Below, in pieces: positions 7,926 to 16,185 of a DNA stretch of 64,000 nt; the stretch's first letter is position 1, and every line of letters starts with the position of its first letter. This DNA comes from Arthrobacter_J sp038199985 (GTDB lineage: Bacteria; Actinomycetota; Actinomycetes; Actinomycetales; Micrococcaceae), in the NCBI GenBank assembly GCA_038199985.1, contig JBBPYK010000062.1, positions 55,156 to 119,155 on the forward strand. Reading direction: 5' to 3'. The notes below the pieces were generated by a model. The model was not told the DNA's origin. It did no database searches and saw nothing but the letters and a program-made list of their open reading frames with translations. The position numbers were made by a program, and so were the translations under genes.

Positions 7926-10409
7926 TTAGCCTTCGAGCCCACGACGTCGGAACAGCATGAAGGCGCTTCCGGCCAAGAGCAGGACGCCGCCAGCGGCACC
8001 GATGGACATCATGACGTTGGAGCTACCAGTTTTGGGCAGTTCGTTGGACACAGCGGCCTCGTCGTTGTCGTCCTCATTGGCGACCGGCGTTGAATCTCCC
8101 GCAGGTACTGCCGTTGTGGACGTGCTTGTTGGCTCGGGTGCCGACTTGGTAGGCGGCTCCGTGGTTTCCGGCGATGGCGCTGTTGCTGCCGTGACCGTCA
8201 CGGACATGCTCGCGGTGCCAGAGGTCATGTCCGAAATTGTTTGTGTGGCGTCGATGGTGTGCGTTCCAGTGTCAAAGGGGCCCGGCACATCAACGCTCCA
8301 TGCTCCGTCGACCACGTCGGCTTCGATGTTGATCTCGTCGTTGACAGTCACGAGAACCATTGCACCATCGATGCCGGTACCGTCGATGGTTTCGGGTCCG
8401 CCCTCTTCGTAGGAGAACACTTGCCCGTCGCTGGGGGAAGTAATGACCGGTTTGGCTGGGACAACCTTGAAGCTACTGGAAGTAGCGTTCGACGACACCC
8501 CGCCGAGCCGCTGGACTGCCTTGACTGTGTACTGACCGTAGCGCAGTGCCTCATCGGGTTTGTACGTCCAGGTGCCATCCTTGGCAACCTTGACCTCGCC
8601 CGTGACGTCCTCGGTCAACACCACAGTGGCACCGGGAATGCCAGAACCGGAGATACTCTCGACAAACGACGTCATCCTCGCACCATCCTTCGGCGTGGAA
8701 ATTGCCGGAGCAGCCAGAATAGCTGTGAGAGTGTACGTCTTGGTCGCGGAGGTGCTGAAGCCGTTTTGGCTCTGGACAGTGAAGGTGAATTTGCCGGGCG
8801 TGGATGGAGCATTGAAGCTCCATTCGCCGTCCTTGACGGGCACACTCGTCGCTGTGCCGTCTATGGTGACAACCACCGACGACGCCGGGGCAAGGTCACC
8901 GGGCACCGTTCCGCTGACGGCCGATCCGGTTATGACACTCCCCTTGTCCTGTGGGGAACCTAGTGCTGGCGCGTTGACGGCCAGTTCAACTGTGTAGCCG
9001 TTGGTACGGGCCAGCGCCTCCTTGAGGTCGGCGTTGTATGCCACTGTTCCGTCGCGAGAGGCGGCACTGGTGATGCCTACTGCGAGTGTTCCCGAGATGA
9101 CGGCTCCGCCGGAATCCCCCTGAGCGTTCAAGGCACCGTAGCTGGCGAAGCCCTTGACTCCTCGAATGTCATCTACATCGGTATCGATATTGGTACCACC
9201 GACGAGGAACAGGGTGATTTCGTCGACCTTCCCACAGGTCCAGCCGGTGGTGCGGCCTGACTTACAAATGTCAGCACCGAGGACAGCAGTGGAAACGCCG
9301 GTGACCTTGCGACCGTTGGCGGCAATGTTTGCCACGTTTGTCCAGTCGGTGACCTTCGGTAGTAGCTCCAGCTCCGGGTTGATGTTATCGATGACAGAAA
9401 CGTCGGTCCCAAAGTTCCCCATGTCATCTAGGGAACCGGCGCCTTCGTAGCCGGTCACGGGAGAATTGTTCGGACCCCCAAACTGCGAAAACCCGAAAGT
9501 CCCCAACTCCGCGCCTAGGTCCGCGAACCCGGGATCGGCCTGATCGGCTTCAGGATCCGTCAACACCACGTCGTCGTAGGCGCCGTCGTTCGTGCAGTGG
9601 CCGGCGGAAATGACGGCCGGGTCTCCGGTGGCGCTGAAGCCGTTCCAACCAATGGAGCACAGTGCGATGGAACCGTTGCCCATCTCGTGTCCGTAGCCCT
9701 GGCCAGCGACGACTTCCTCCGCGGAGGCCTCAGCCGGGCCCTCAGCTTCTTTGATGGAGACGTTGGCATAGCGGCTGGCGAAGTCAGTGACGGACAGGGT
9801 TGAGCTGACGTCCGCGTTGCGCCGTTGGCGAGCGGACTTCTCCGTGGAGACCGCGCCAGTATGAATGACGAACTCGTTGCCGTTCCACCCGATCGCTTGC
9901 AGCTCCGCGAGATCCTCATCGCTGGCCGCGGCCAGATAGTCGGCGGCGAGCGCATCCACACTCGGGGCATACTTCCGCTGAACATCGTTGGACTTGACGC
10001 TCACCTCGACGCTGACTCCGAGCTCCTTGGAAAGCTTTTCTCCGGTAACTTTGGCATCTGGGGCAGCAGTGTGCACGTTGATTGTGCCGTCCTTGACGGA
10101 AACCTGAGCATCGACGCCTGCGGCCTCAACTGCGGCTTCGGCATCGAGGGCCTTCTGTGCCAGCTGTCCTGCCTCATCAAATTCGGCTTTGGTCATATCG
10201 AGGTCACGTTCAAGCGCCTCTTCGAGCCCGCCCGGAAGCGCACCCTCAGACGGCGCGGGTGCGGTGGTAACAGTCGCGGTGGGCGCCGGGGATTCTGCGG
10301 GAGCGGCACTAGCCATTGGCACAGCGGTGAAGGTGCTACCCAAGACAAGGGCAGCTGCGGCACACGCTGTACCGCCGCGCTTGAAGAAAGCGCGTGTGGA
10401 TTCCTGCAT
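7926..10409 (-). CDS. Cell-wall-anchored S1 family serine protease with Ig-like repeats and LPXTG motif
   Basis: 827 residues. A signal peptide (about 1-36, ending near ASAAPAE) is followed by a helical prodomain (to about 205). The trypsin/streptogrisin-type catalytic domain (about 235-470) has His in ISAGHCT, Asp in GTDVSVID and Ser in AQGDSGGAVI, plus disulphide cysteines. Three Ig-like repeats follow, each starting with a 'P.I/LGSP.DG' type strand (about 476, 563 and 652), then a Pro/Thr/Ser-rich spacer and a sorting signal LPKTGS with a hydrophobic stretch and the FRRRGLEG tail. The protein should be exported, processed and attached to peptidoglycan by sortase; no sortase gene is in the window. 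The gene and its lipoprotein neighbour lie between the two paa units. Confidence 0.88.
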   Translation of the reverse strand: MQESTRAFFKRGGTACAAAALVLGSTFTAVPMASAAPAESPAPTATVTTAPAPSEGALPGGLEEALERDLDMTKAEFDEAGQLAQKALDAEAAVEAAGVDAQVSVKDGTINVHTAAPDAKVTGEKLSKELGVSVEVSVKSNDVQRKYAPSVDALAADYLAAASDEDLAELQAIGWNGNEFVIHTGAVSTEKSARQRRNADVSSTLSVTDFASRYANVSIKEAEGPAEASAEEVVAGQGYGHEMGNGSIALCSIGWNGFSATGDPAVISAGHCTNDGAYDDVVLTDPEADQADPGFADLGAELGTFGFSQFGGPNNSPVTGYEGAGSLDDMGNFGTDVSVIDNINPELELLPKVTDWTNVANIAANGRKVTGVSTAVLGADICKSGRTTGWTCGKVDEITLFLVGGTNIDTDVDDIRGVKGFASYGALNAQGDSGGAVISGTLAVGITSAASRDGTVAYNADLKEALARTNGYTVELAVNAPALGSPQDKGSVITGSAVSGTVPGDLAPASSVVVTIDGTATSVPVKDGEWSFNAPSTPGKFTFTVQSQNGFSTSATKTYTLTAILAAPAISTPKDGARMTSFVESISGSGIPGATVVLTEDVTGEVKVAKDGTWTYKPDEALRYGQYTVKAVQRLGGVSSNATSSSFKVVPAKPVITSPSDGQVFSYEEGGPETIDGTGIDGAMVLVTVNDEINIEADVVDGAWSVDVPGPFDTGTHTIDATQTISDMTSGTASMSVTVTAATAPSPETTEPPTKSAPEPTSTSTTAVPAGDSTPVANEDDNDEAAVSNELPKTGSSNVMMSIGAAGGVLLLAGSAFMLFRRRGLEG

Positions 10410-10499
10410 TCAAATTCCCCTACGGTGAGATCCGCTGTTCTGAGTCAGCCCGGTAGTCTGTGCGCCCGGATGGCGGATCGATGTCAGTTATTACATCGA

Positions 10500-10528
10500 A
10501 CGTTATGGAATCCAGACTTGTTTTTCAA
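10500..10528 (-). promoter_or_regulatory. Sigma-70-type promoter for the S1 protease gene
   Basis: On the minus strand TTGAAA (10528-10523) and TAACGT (10505-10500) are separated by exactly 17 bases, a good match to -35 and -10 elements. It would give a 5' leader of roughly 85 bases ahead of the protease ATG at 10409. The 10410-10575 gap holds nothing else I can identify. Confidence 0.5.
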
Positions 10529-10575
10529 GTTATTGCCCAGTTAAAGCTCAGGTAACAATCAGAAAACCGTGCTTG

Positions 10576-11427
10576 CTATTTGTCCCAGGTGAAGAATCCC
10601 TGTCCGCTCTTGCGGCCAAGTTCACCGGCGGCCACTTTGTCCCGCAAGATCTGCGGCGGCGCAAAGCGTTCCCCCAGAGTCGAGTGTAGGTACTCCGCAA
10701 TACCAAGTCGAACATCAAGTCCAACAATGTCTGTGGTCTTCAAAGGGCCGGTGGGGTGTTTGTAGCCCAAGACCATGGCTGTATCGATGTCCTCGGCAGA
10801 AGCCACGCCCTCCTCGACCATGCGCATGGCCTCAAGTGCTATGGCTACGCCGAGACGTGAACTGGCAAATCCCGGTGCGTCGTTGACAACAACCGGCGTC
10901 TTGCCAAGCTCCTGAACCCAACCGCGTGCCGCATCCGCCATCTCCGGCGACGTCGTTCCTGCCAGCACTACCTCTATAAGAGTGGATGCCGGGACCGGAT
11001 TGAAGAAGTGCAGTCCACAGAAGCGCTCCGGACGAGAAAGGCTTGCAGCCAGCTCAGTGACCGACAGGGAAGAAGTGTTGGTGGCCAGCCAGGCGTCGTT
11101 GGAAAGCTGATCCTCTACCGCGGTGAGAGCCGTGCTCTTCAATTGGAAATCTTCCGGCACAGCTTCCACTACCAAACCGCAGTCTGCAAACGATGCGTAA
11201 TCGGTGGAAACCGAGAGCCTGGACTCCAAGGCATCCGCAGTTTCCGTGGTTGTGCCTCGCTCAACGCTTTTGCGCAGCGCGGCCGTGACACGGGCGTTCC
11301 CCGCTTCAGCGGCTTCGGTATTGCGCTCCACAACGACGACGGCAGCTCCGGCAACGCAGAATGCATGTGCGATGCCAGCCCCCATACGTCCGCCGCCAAG
11401 GACTCCGACTTTGCCGGGAATTGTCAT
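10576..11427 (-). CDS. paaH: 3-hydroxyacyl-CoA dehydrogenase, phenylacetate pathway (PaaH-like)
   Basis: 283 residues, the length of single-domain 3-hydroxybutyryl/3-hydroxyadipyl-CoA dehydrogenases. The N-terminal Rossmann turn is VGVLGGGRMGAGIAH; the catalytic region shows NTSSLSVTELA and GLHFFNPVP (the His of the His-Glu pair), and the helical C-terminal domain begins near VVVNDAPGFASSRL. In the phenylacetate pathway this enzyme oxidises 3-hydroxyadipyl-CoA to 3-oxoadipyl-CoA with NAD. It is last in the paaJ-paaF-paaH set; its start touches the stop of the upstream hydratase gene. The assignment to paa rather than general beta-oxidation rests on context. Confidence 0.85.
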   Translation of the reverse strand: MTIPGKVGVLGGGRMGAGIAHAFCVAGAAVVVVERNTEAAEAGNARVTAALRKSVERGTTTETADALESRLSVSTDYASFADCGLVVEAVPEDFQLKSTALTAVEDQLSNDAWLATNTSSLSVTELAASLSRPERFCGLHFFNPVPASTLIEVVLAGTTSPEMADAARGWVQELGKTPVVVNDAPGFASSRLGVAIALEAMRMVEEGVASAEDIDTAMVLGYKHPTGPLKTTDIVGLDVRLGIAEYLHSTLGERFAPPQILRDKVAAGELGRKSGQGFFTWDK

Positions 11428-12173
11428 TATTTCTTCTTCCTGTCGAGGAACGCCTGCATGCGATCAAACTTTGCGTCCGACTCAAACAACATGCCCTGCG
11501 CAAGAGTATCGATCACGGGATGTGCCTCAGCAGGCATGTGGAACACCGATTTGGTGATGCGCACGGCCAGCGGATCCTGCCGGCTGATCCGGTCAGCAAG
11601 TGCGTTGGCTGCGGTCAAGAGGTCCTCGACATCGTGCACTTCGGTGACGAGACGAGCGGACAGTGCCTCTTCAGCTGTCAGGATGCGCCCCGCGAGGAGG
11701 ATCTCCTTGGCGAGAGGCTCTCCGACCAGTTCCTTCAACCGCCAGGACGCGCCCGCTGCCGCGAGGATTCCAAGCCCGGTCTCAGGGTTTCCGATCTTCA
11801 GCGTGGTTGATGCAATGCGGAAGTCAGCAGCGTACGCCAGTTCAGCACCACCGCCCAGTGCATAACCGTCAAGGGCCGCAATGACCGGCATTGGGAGTTT
11901 GGCGATCCGTACAAAGATGGAGGAATTTATCCCCTGCAGGGCGTCGTCCCGCCGGCGCTCTCGGAGCTGGGCGATATCCGCACCGGAGGCGAACACACCG
12001 TTTGCCCCCGAAATGATGAGTACGCGCGGCTTGGCCTCGAGCTCGGCGCAGACCTCATGGAGCTCGTCCACCATGGTCTGGTCGATGGCGTTCCGGACGT
12101 CAGGGCGGTTCAGCTGGACATGAAGTCTATCGACGGTTTCCGTGACGTTGAGGGTGGTGAAGTCCTCCCTCAT
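11427..12173 (-). CDS. paaF: Enoyl-CoA hydratase/isomerase, phenylacetate pathway (PaaF/PaaG-like)
   Basis: About 248 residues of crotonase fold. The oxyanion-hole strands are ASGADIAQL and ALGGGAELAYAADF, and the second catalytic acid lies in NPETGLGILAAAG. In the pathway it would hydrate 2,3-dehydroadipyl-CoA (PaaF) or isomerise the epoxide to the oxepin (PaaG); the two are hard to separate without a tree. I choose the ATG at 12173, which overlaps the thiolase stop as TGATG and has GAGG 7 bases upstream, over the GTG at 12179. Translationally coupled to its neighbours on both sides. Confidence 0.8.
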   Translation of the reverse strand: MREDFTTLNVTETVDRLHVQLNRPDVRNAIDQTMVDELHEVCAELEAKPRVLIISGANGVFASGADIAQLRERRRDDALQGINSSIFVRIAKLPMPVIAALDGYALGGGAELAYAADFRIASTTLKIGNPETGLGILAAAGASWRLKELVGEPLAKEILLAGRILTAEEALSARLVTEVHDVEDLLTAANALADRISRQDPLAVRITKSVFHMPAEAHPVIDTLAQGMLFESDAKFDRMQAFLDRKKK

Positions 12174-13384
12174 CAGCACGCCTCAAGTAGCAGCGCTGTC
12201 CCCTGGCCCACGCCAACGCACAACGTTGCCAGTCCTCGGGAAGCTCCTTCGCGCTCCATGCGGCCCAGCAGGGTGATGGCCATGCGCGAACCGGTGGATC
12301 CCAGCGGGTGTCCAAGGGAGATTGCGCCGCCGTCGCGGTTGACGATTTCCGGGTTCAAACCGAGCCGCCGAATAGTAGCGAGGGACTGCGTGGCAAAGGC
12401 CTCATTGAGCTCAATAGCGCCGATCTCGGACAGGTCCCAGCCGCTTCGTTCGAGGACCTTGCGAGTGGCGGGGACTGGGCCAACGCCCATGACCTCCGGC
12501 GCCACCCCGGCGGATCCGCCTTCCGCGATGCGTGCCCTCGGGGTCAGCCCGTACTTCTTCAGGGCCCTCTCGGAAGCAACGATAATGGCGGATGCGCCGT
12601 CGTTTAGGGTGCTGGAGTTTCCAGCAGTGACGATCCCGCCGGGCTTTACCACGGGGCGCAGCTTGGAGAGGACATCCATCGTTGTTCCTGCTCGAGGGCC
12701 CTCGTCGGTGTCCACGACGGTGTCCCCCTTGCGCCCACGGATGGTGACGGGCACAATCTCGTCCTTGAAGCGCCCGGCGTCGATAGCTGCGAGTGCACGC
12801 TCGTGTGACCGGACGGCAAACGCATCCGCATCGTCGCGGCTGATGCCATCAACGGCGGCAACTTCTTCAGCGGTCTCGGGCATGGAGTAGGTCATCTTGC
12901 CGTCGCGGGACAGATCCCCAGTAGCAAAGCGTTCGTTGACGAAGCGCCAGCCGATGGCCGTATCAAAGGTCTCGCCGGGTTTCGCGAAGGCTTTCTGCGG
13001 TTTCTCCATGACCCAGGGTGCGCGGCTCATGGATTCGACGCCTCCGGCTACCACAATGTCTGCGGCTCCGGCCTTGATCATGTGAGAGGCCATGATGATG
13101 GCGCTCATTCCGGACGCGCACAACCGGTTGATGGTGACGCCGGGGACCGACTGCGGAACGCCAGCCAGCAGCGACGCCATCCGGGCCACGTTGCGGTTTT
13201 CTTCACCGGCGCCATTGGCGTTGCCGTAAATCACTTCATCGATCATGGCGGGGTCTATCCCTGCCCGTGCCACCGCCTCGCGGATGGTGAGCGCTGCCAA
13301 GTCATCGGGTCTGACGCTGGAGAGCGCTCCGCCGTAGCGACCAACCGGGGTCCGTGCCCCGCCAACCAGAAATGCTTCAACCAT
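12173..13384 (-). CDS. paaJ: 3-oxoadipyl-CoA/acetyl-CoA thiolase, phenylacetate pathway (PaaJ-like)
   Basis: 403 residues. Thiolase landmarks are in order: the nucleophilic cysteine in NRLCASGMSAI, the GNSSTLNDGASA loop, ELNEAFA, the catalytic His in SLGHPLGSTGSR, and the second catalytic cysteine in LCVGVGQGTA. It would cleave 3-oxoadipyl-CoA to succinyl-CoA and acetyl-CoA, the last step of phenylacetate breakdown. The start at 13384 (MVEAFLVGG) fits family alignments; the frame extends to 13483 but that part is unrelated and overlaps the operator. First gene of the paaJ-paaF-paaH set and divergent from a PaaI thioesterase. Confidence 0.87.
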   Translation of the reverse strand: MVEAFLVGGARTPVGRYGGALSSVRPDDLAALTIREAVARAGIDPAMIDEVIYGNANGAGEENRNVARMASLLAGVPQSVPGVTINRLCASGMSAIIMASHMIKAGAADIVVAGGVESMSRAPWVMEKPQKAFAKPGETFDTAIGWRFVNERFATGDLSRDGKMTYSMPETAEEVAAVDGISRDDADAFAVRSHERALAAIDAGRFKDEIVPVTIRGRKGDTVVDTDEGPRAGTTMDVLSKLRPVVKPGGIVTAGNSSTLNDGASAIIVASERALKKYGLTPRARIAEGGSAGVAPEVMGVGPVPATRKVLERSGWDLSEIGAIELNEAFATQSLATIRRLGLNPEIVNRDGGAISLGHPLGSTGSRMAITLLGRMEREGASRGLATLCVGVGQGTALLLEAC

Positions 13385-13453
13385 GAATGTGCCCACTACC
13401 TTGGTGATGTCGGTTTGGGACGGTGTCTTCCGGCAAAAAAAGCACGGGAGATT

Positions 13454-13467
13454 ACCGACCGTTCGTT
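13454..13467. promoter_or_regulatory. PaaR-like operator between paaJ and the PaaI thioesterase
   Basis: ACCGACCGTTCGTT matches ACCG-NN-CG-NN-CGGT with one mismatch and lies 70 bases upstream of paaJ, in the shared region with the divergent thioesterase gene. It is the partner of the exact copy at 6854-6867 in front of paaZ. The remainder of the 13385-13583 gap shows no other clear element. Confidence 0.5.
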
Positions 13468-13583
13468 CTATAAAGAATCGCACGACGTCGGCTAGCGGTC
13501 AACTACTTTCGCATCGGGACCAGCAGGTCACCGAAGGACATCCCGATTCGCGACCGGGGCACCGTCGTCGATATTCTGCCGGA

Positions 13584-14084
13584 ATGACCGAGAACCAGCA
13601 GCCTGAACGTACCTACACTTTCCCTGAGCCTAAAATCGTTGCAGATGCGGCCATCACCATGTCAGGGCTTGAGTTTCTTCGTGCCACGATCAGCGGTGAG
13701 GTCCCGGAGTCCCCCATGATGTGCACGTTGGGCGTCCGCACCATCGAAGCCGAGCCCGGCCGGGTTGTCATGCAAGCGCCCACCGAGCCATTCCAGTTCA
13801 ACACCATTGGCACTGGACATGGTGGCTTCCTCGCGACTTTGCTGGATACGGTGATGGGCTCGGCAGTCCACAGCCGCTTACCTGCCAAACAGGGGTTCAC
13901 CACTCTTGATATTCAGGTTCGTTACCGCAAGGCCATGAAGCCCGACGCCGGTCTGGTGACCGTTGTCGGGATCGCTGATCACGTGGGGCGAACGACGGCG
14001 ACCGCGAGCGCCACCATCACCAACGAGGACGGCGCGGTCCTTGCCACGGCGACGTCCTCACTGCTGCTGTTGGAGAAACGCTGA
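13584..14084 (+). CDS. paaI: PaaI-family hotdog-fold thioesterase
   Basis: 166 residues, starting at MTENQQ after TGCCGGA; the longer open frame to 13383 crosses the paaJ promoter and is not used. Hotdog-fold landmarks are GTGHGGFLATLLDTVMG (helix with the active-site Asp region) and the strands LDIQVRYRKAM and TATASATIT. PaaI-type thioesterases hydrolyse stalled phenylacetyl-CoA intermediates and free coenzyme A in the cytoplasm. Divergent from paaJ and likely under the same operator. The family is certain; the role in the paa pathway is inferred from position. Confidence 0.8.
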   Translation: MTENQQPERTYTFPEPKIVADAAITMSGLEFLRATISGEVPESPMMCTLGVRTIEAEPGRVVMQAPTEPFQFNTIGTGHGGFLATLLDTVMGSAVHSRLPAKQGFTTLDIQVRYRKAMKPDAGLVTVVGIADHVGRTTATASATITNEDGAVLATATSSLLLLEKR

Positions 14085-14126
14085 AGCTCTTACTCACGTA
14101 GTGACGCCAACGGGACGAACGACAGC

Positions 14127-15611
14127 TCAATTCCCCTGAGCATCCGATTGCCCGGCGGCCACACCCGTGATCCGATGCGCCATGGTCCGAAAGATCAGCC
14201 CATGGAAGGGTAGTACGGCTAGCCAGTACAGCCGTCCGCCCAGCCCCTTGGGGAAGAAGATGGCGCGTTGGCGGTACAGAGCGCCGCCGTCGGATTTCGG
14301 TTCAACGCTCATCTCAAGCCACGCTCGTCCGGGTACTTTCATTTCCGCTCGGAGCCGGAGCATCTTTCCGCGTTCCAGATGTTCTACGCGCCAGAAGTCC
14401 ACGGCTTCACCGGTGTGGAGCTCATCGGGGTGACGTCTTCCGCGCCGCAGGCCCACACCTCCGGTGAGTTTGTCCATCCAGCCGCGTACCGCCCAGGCCA
14501 GGGGCAGCGAGTACCATCCGTTGTCCCCGCCAACACCCTCGATGACCTTCCATAGCTGGTCTGGAGTTGCCGTCGTCGCCCTTTCTTTCTCGTCCGTGAA
14601 AACGGTGTGACCGGTCCATTCTGGATCGCTCGGGAGGGGGTCACTCGGTGCTCCCACCACGGAGGCGTTTTTCCAGGTTGTTTCGATGTCGCCAGCATCC
14701 ATGTTCTTCAGAGCCAGCCGCACCGCGGCCGCGTATGAAATCGGGCCGCCGTCCGGCACGGCAATATACTCATCGATGTCACGTTCCTGAGCAACACAGT
14801 CAAACTGCAGGGAACCGATCAGGGGCACCGCGAGCTTGCGTGGAATGGGGGTCACCAGATTGACCCATTGAGAGGCCAGCCAGGGCGTGAGGACCGGCAG
14901 CGGGACCACTGGCCGGTACCGCAGTCCAGCCTCTTTGGCATACCCGTTCATGACTTGGTCGTAACGGAGAACATCCGGTCCACCAATATCGAAGGTTCGG
15001 TTGAGGTCCTCCGTGATGTCAGCAGCGGCGGCCAGGTAATACAGGACGTCCCGCACCGCGATGGGTTGCACGCGGTTCCGGACCCATTTGGGTGCCACCA
15101 TGGCCGGCAGCACATCCGTCAATTGCCTGATCATTTCGAAGGAGGCTGACCCCGATCCAATGACGACGCCGGCCTGCAGTGTGATGGTAGGTACGCCGGA
15201 GTCCAACAGGATGTCGCTGACGTTTGTCCGCGAGCGCAAGTGCGGACCCAGCTCGGCATCCTTGGGGTGGAGGCCTCCCAAGTAGATGATTCGGCCCACT
15301 CCGGCCTGTCGGCATGCGGTAGCGACGTTTTTTGCCGAGGCGGTTTCCGCGTCTTCGAACGAGCCGTGCCCGCTACTCATGGAGTGCACCAGATAGTAGA
15401 GGATGTCGACTCCGGCACACGCCTTTTGAAGTGACTCAGGGTCCTCCAGATCGCCGCGGATCACTTCGACACTGTCCACCCAGGGAACATCCTTGAGTTT
15501 CTGCGGGGAGCGGGCAAGGACCTTGACGGTGTGCCCTGCTTCGAGGAGTGGCGGCACCAATCTTCCGCCGATGTAGCCGGTCGCTCCGGTGACAAGGATG
15601 GTCTTTCCCAT
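14127..15611 (-). CDS. SDR-type NAD(P)-binding oxidoreductase with C-terminal DUF2867 domain
   Basis: 494 residues. The N-terminus ILVTGATGYIGGRLVPPL is an atypical-SDR Rossmann motif; the C-terminal third (from about residue 330, GHTVFTDEKERATT through the Trp-rich GWYSLPLAWAVRGW) is a DUF2867/SRPBCC-like domain. Proteins of this build are widespread in actinobacteria, but their reaction is unknown. Start ATG 15611 has AAAGGA 11 bases upstream; the GTG at 15620 is too close to that site. It lies 15 bases after a MarR gene in the same direction and may be co-transcribed with it. Confidence 0.8.
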   Translation of the reverse strand: MGKTILVTGATGYIGGRLVPPLLEAGHTVKVLARSPQKLKDVPWVDSVEVIRGDLEDPESLQKACAGVDILYYLVHSMSSGHGSFEDAETASAKNVATACRQAGVGRIIYLGGLHPKDAELGPHLRSRTNVSDILLDSGVPTITLQAGVVIGSGSASFEMIRQLTDVLPAMVAPKWVRNRVQPIAVRDVLYYLAAAADITEDLNRTFDIGGPDVLRYDQVMNGYAKEAGLRYRPVVPLPVLTPWLASQWVNLVTPIPRKLAVPLIGSLQFDCVAQERDIDEYIAVPDGGPISYAAAVRLALKNMDAGDIETTWKNASVVGAPSDPLPSDPEWTGHTVFTDEKERATTATPDQLWKVIEGVGGDNGWYSLPLAWAVRGWMDKLTGGVGLRRGRRHPDELHTGEAVDFWRVEHLERGKMLRLRAEMKVPGRAWLEMSVEPKSDGGALYRQRAIFFPKGLGGRLYWLAVLPFHGLIFRTMAHRITGVAAGQSDAQGN

Positions 15612-15626
15612 GGCGTACACGTTCCT

Positions 15627-16085
15627 TTAGTTGAGGTTCTGTCGGGCTTCCACTGCGGCGTCTACTGCCTTTTCGAGAAACCGTTTCACTATCTCTAGTT
15701 CGTTGCCGGTAAAGCTGGAGATGGCCCGTCCCATGTGATCTGCCATGGGCCTGAACATGGCGCTGCCGGTGGCGATTGCTTTGCCGGTGAGTTCCAAATT
15801 TATCTGCCGCCGGTCGGTGCTACTGGGTCTGCGGTCAACGTGGCCGGAGACTGCCAGCCTGTCGACGAGAGCCGTCGTCGCCGCAGAGCTGAGGTTGAGT
15901 TCCCGGCGCAGCATGCCCGGGGTCATGGTGGCGCCGGCTCTGCGGGCCGAAACCAGCAGTGATATGGCGTTGAGATCCGTTCTATGGAGTTCTTCCGAAG
16001 TGCTGACGGCGTGCGCGTAGCGGTCGGTTTCCAGCGTTAGTTGTTGCATCAGCAGCATGAGCTTGATGTCTGGTCTCTCCTGCAT
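15627..16085 (-). CDS. MarR-family transcriptional regulator
   Basis: 152 residues. The winged helix is visible as MTPGMLRRELNLSSAATTALVDRL with wing SGHVDRRPSSTDRRQINLELT, followed by a dimerisation helix. The ATG at 16085 has AAGGAG 6 bases upstream. It is divergent from an MMPL exporter gene, with a palindrome in the intergenic region, the standard layout for a repressor that controls both itself and a drug or lipid exporter. The inducing ligand is unknown. Confidence 0.87.
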   Translation of the reverse strand: MQERPDIKLMLLMQQLTLETDRYAHAVSTSEELHRTDLNAISLLVSARRAGATMTPGMLRRELNLSSAATTALVDRLAVSGHVDRRPSSTDRRQINLELTGKAIATGSAMFRPMADHMGRAISSFTGNELEIVKRFLEKAVDAAVEARQNLN

Positions 16086-16128
16086 GGCGTCTCCTTCGAT
16101 CCCACCATCCATTATGAGCTACATATTT

Positions 16129-16145
16129 ATCTCGGTCACCGATAT
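16129..16145. promoter_or_regulatory. Candidate MarR operator in the MarR-MMPL intergenic region
   Basis: The 17-bp sequence ATCTCGGTCACCGATAT is a near-perfect palindrome centred at 16137, with one mismatched pair. It lies between the divergent MarR and MMPL starts, where the MarR protein would be expected to bind. Confidence 0.5.
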
Positions 16146-16185
16146 GATAGCCCGCAGAGATACATTTATGGGAGGAAAACGTTAG

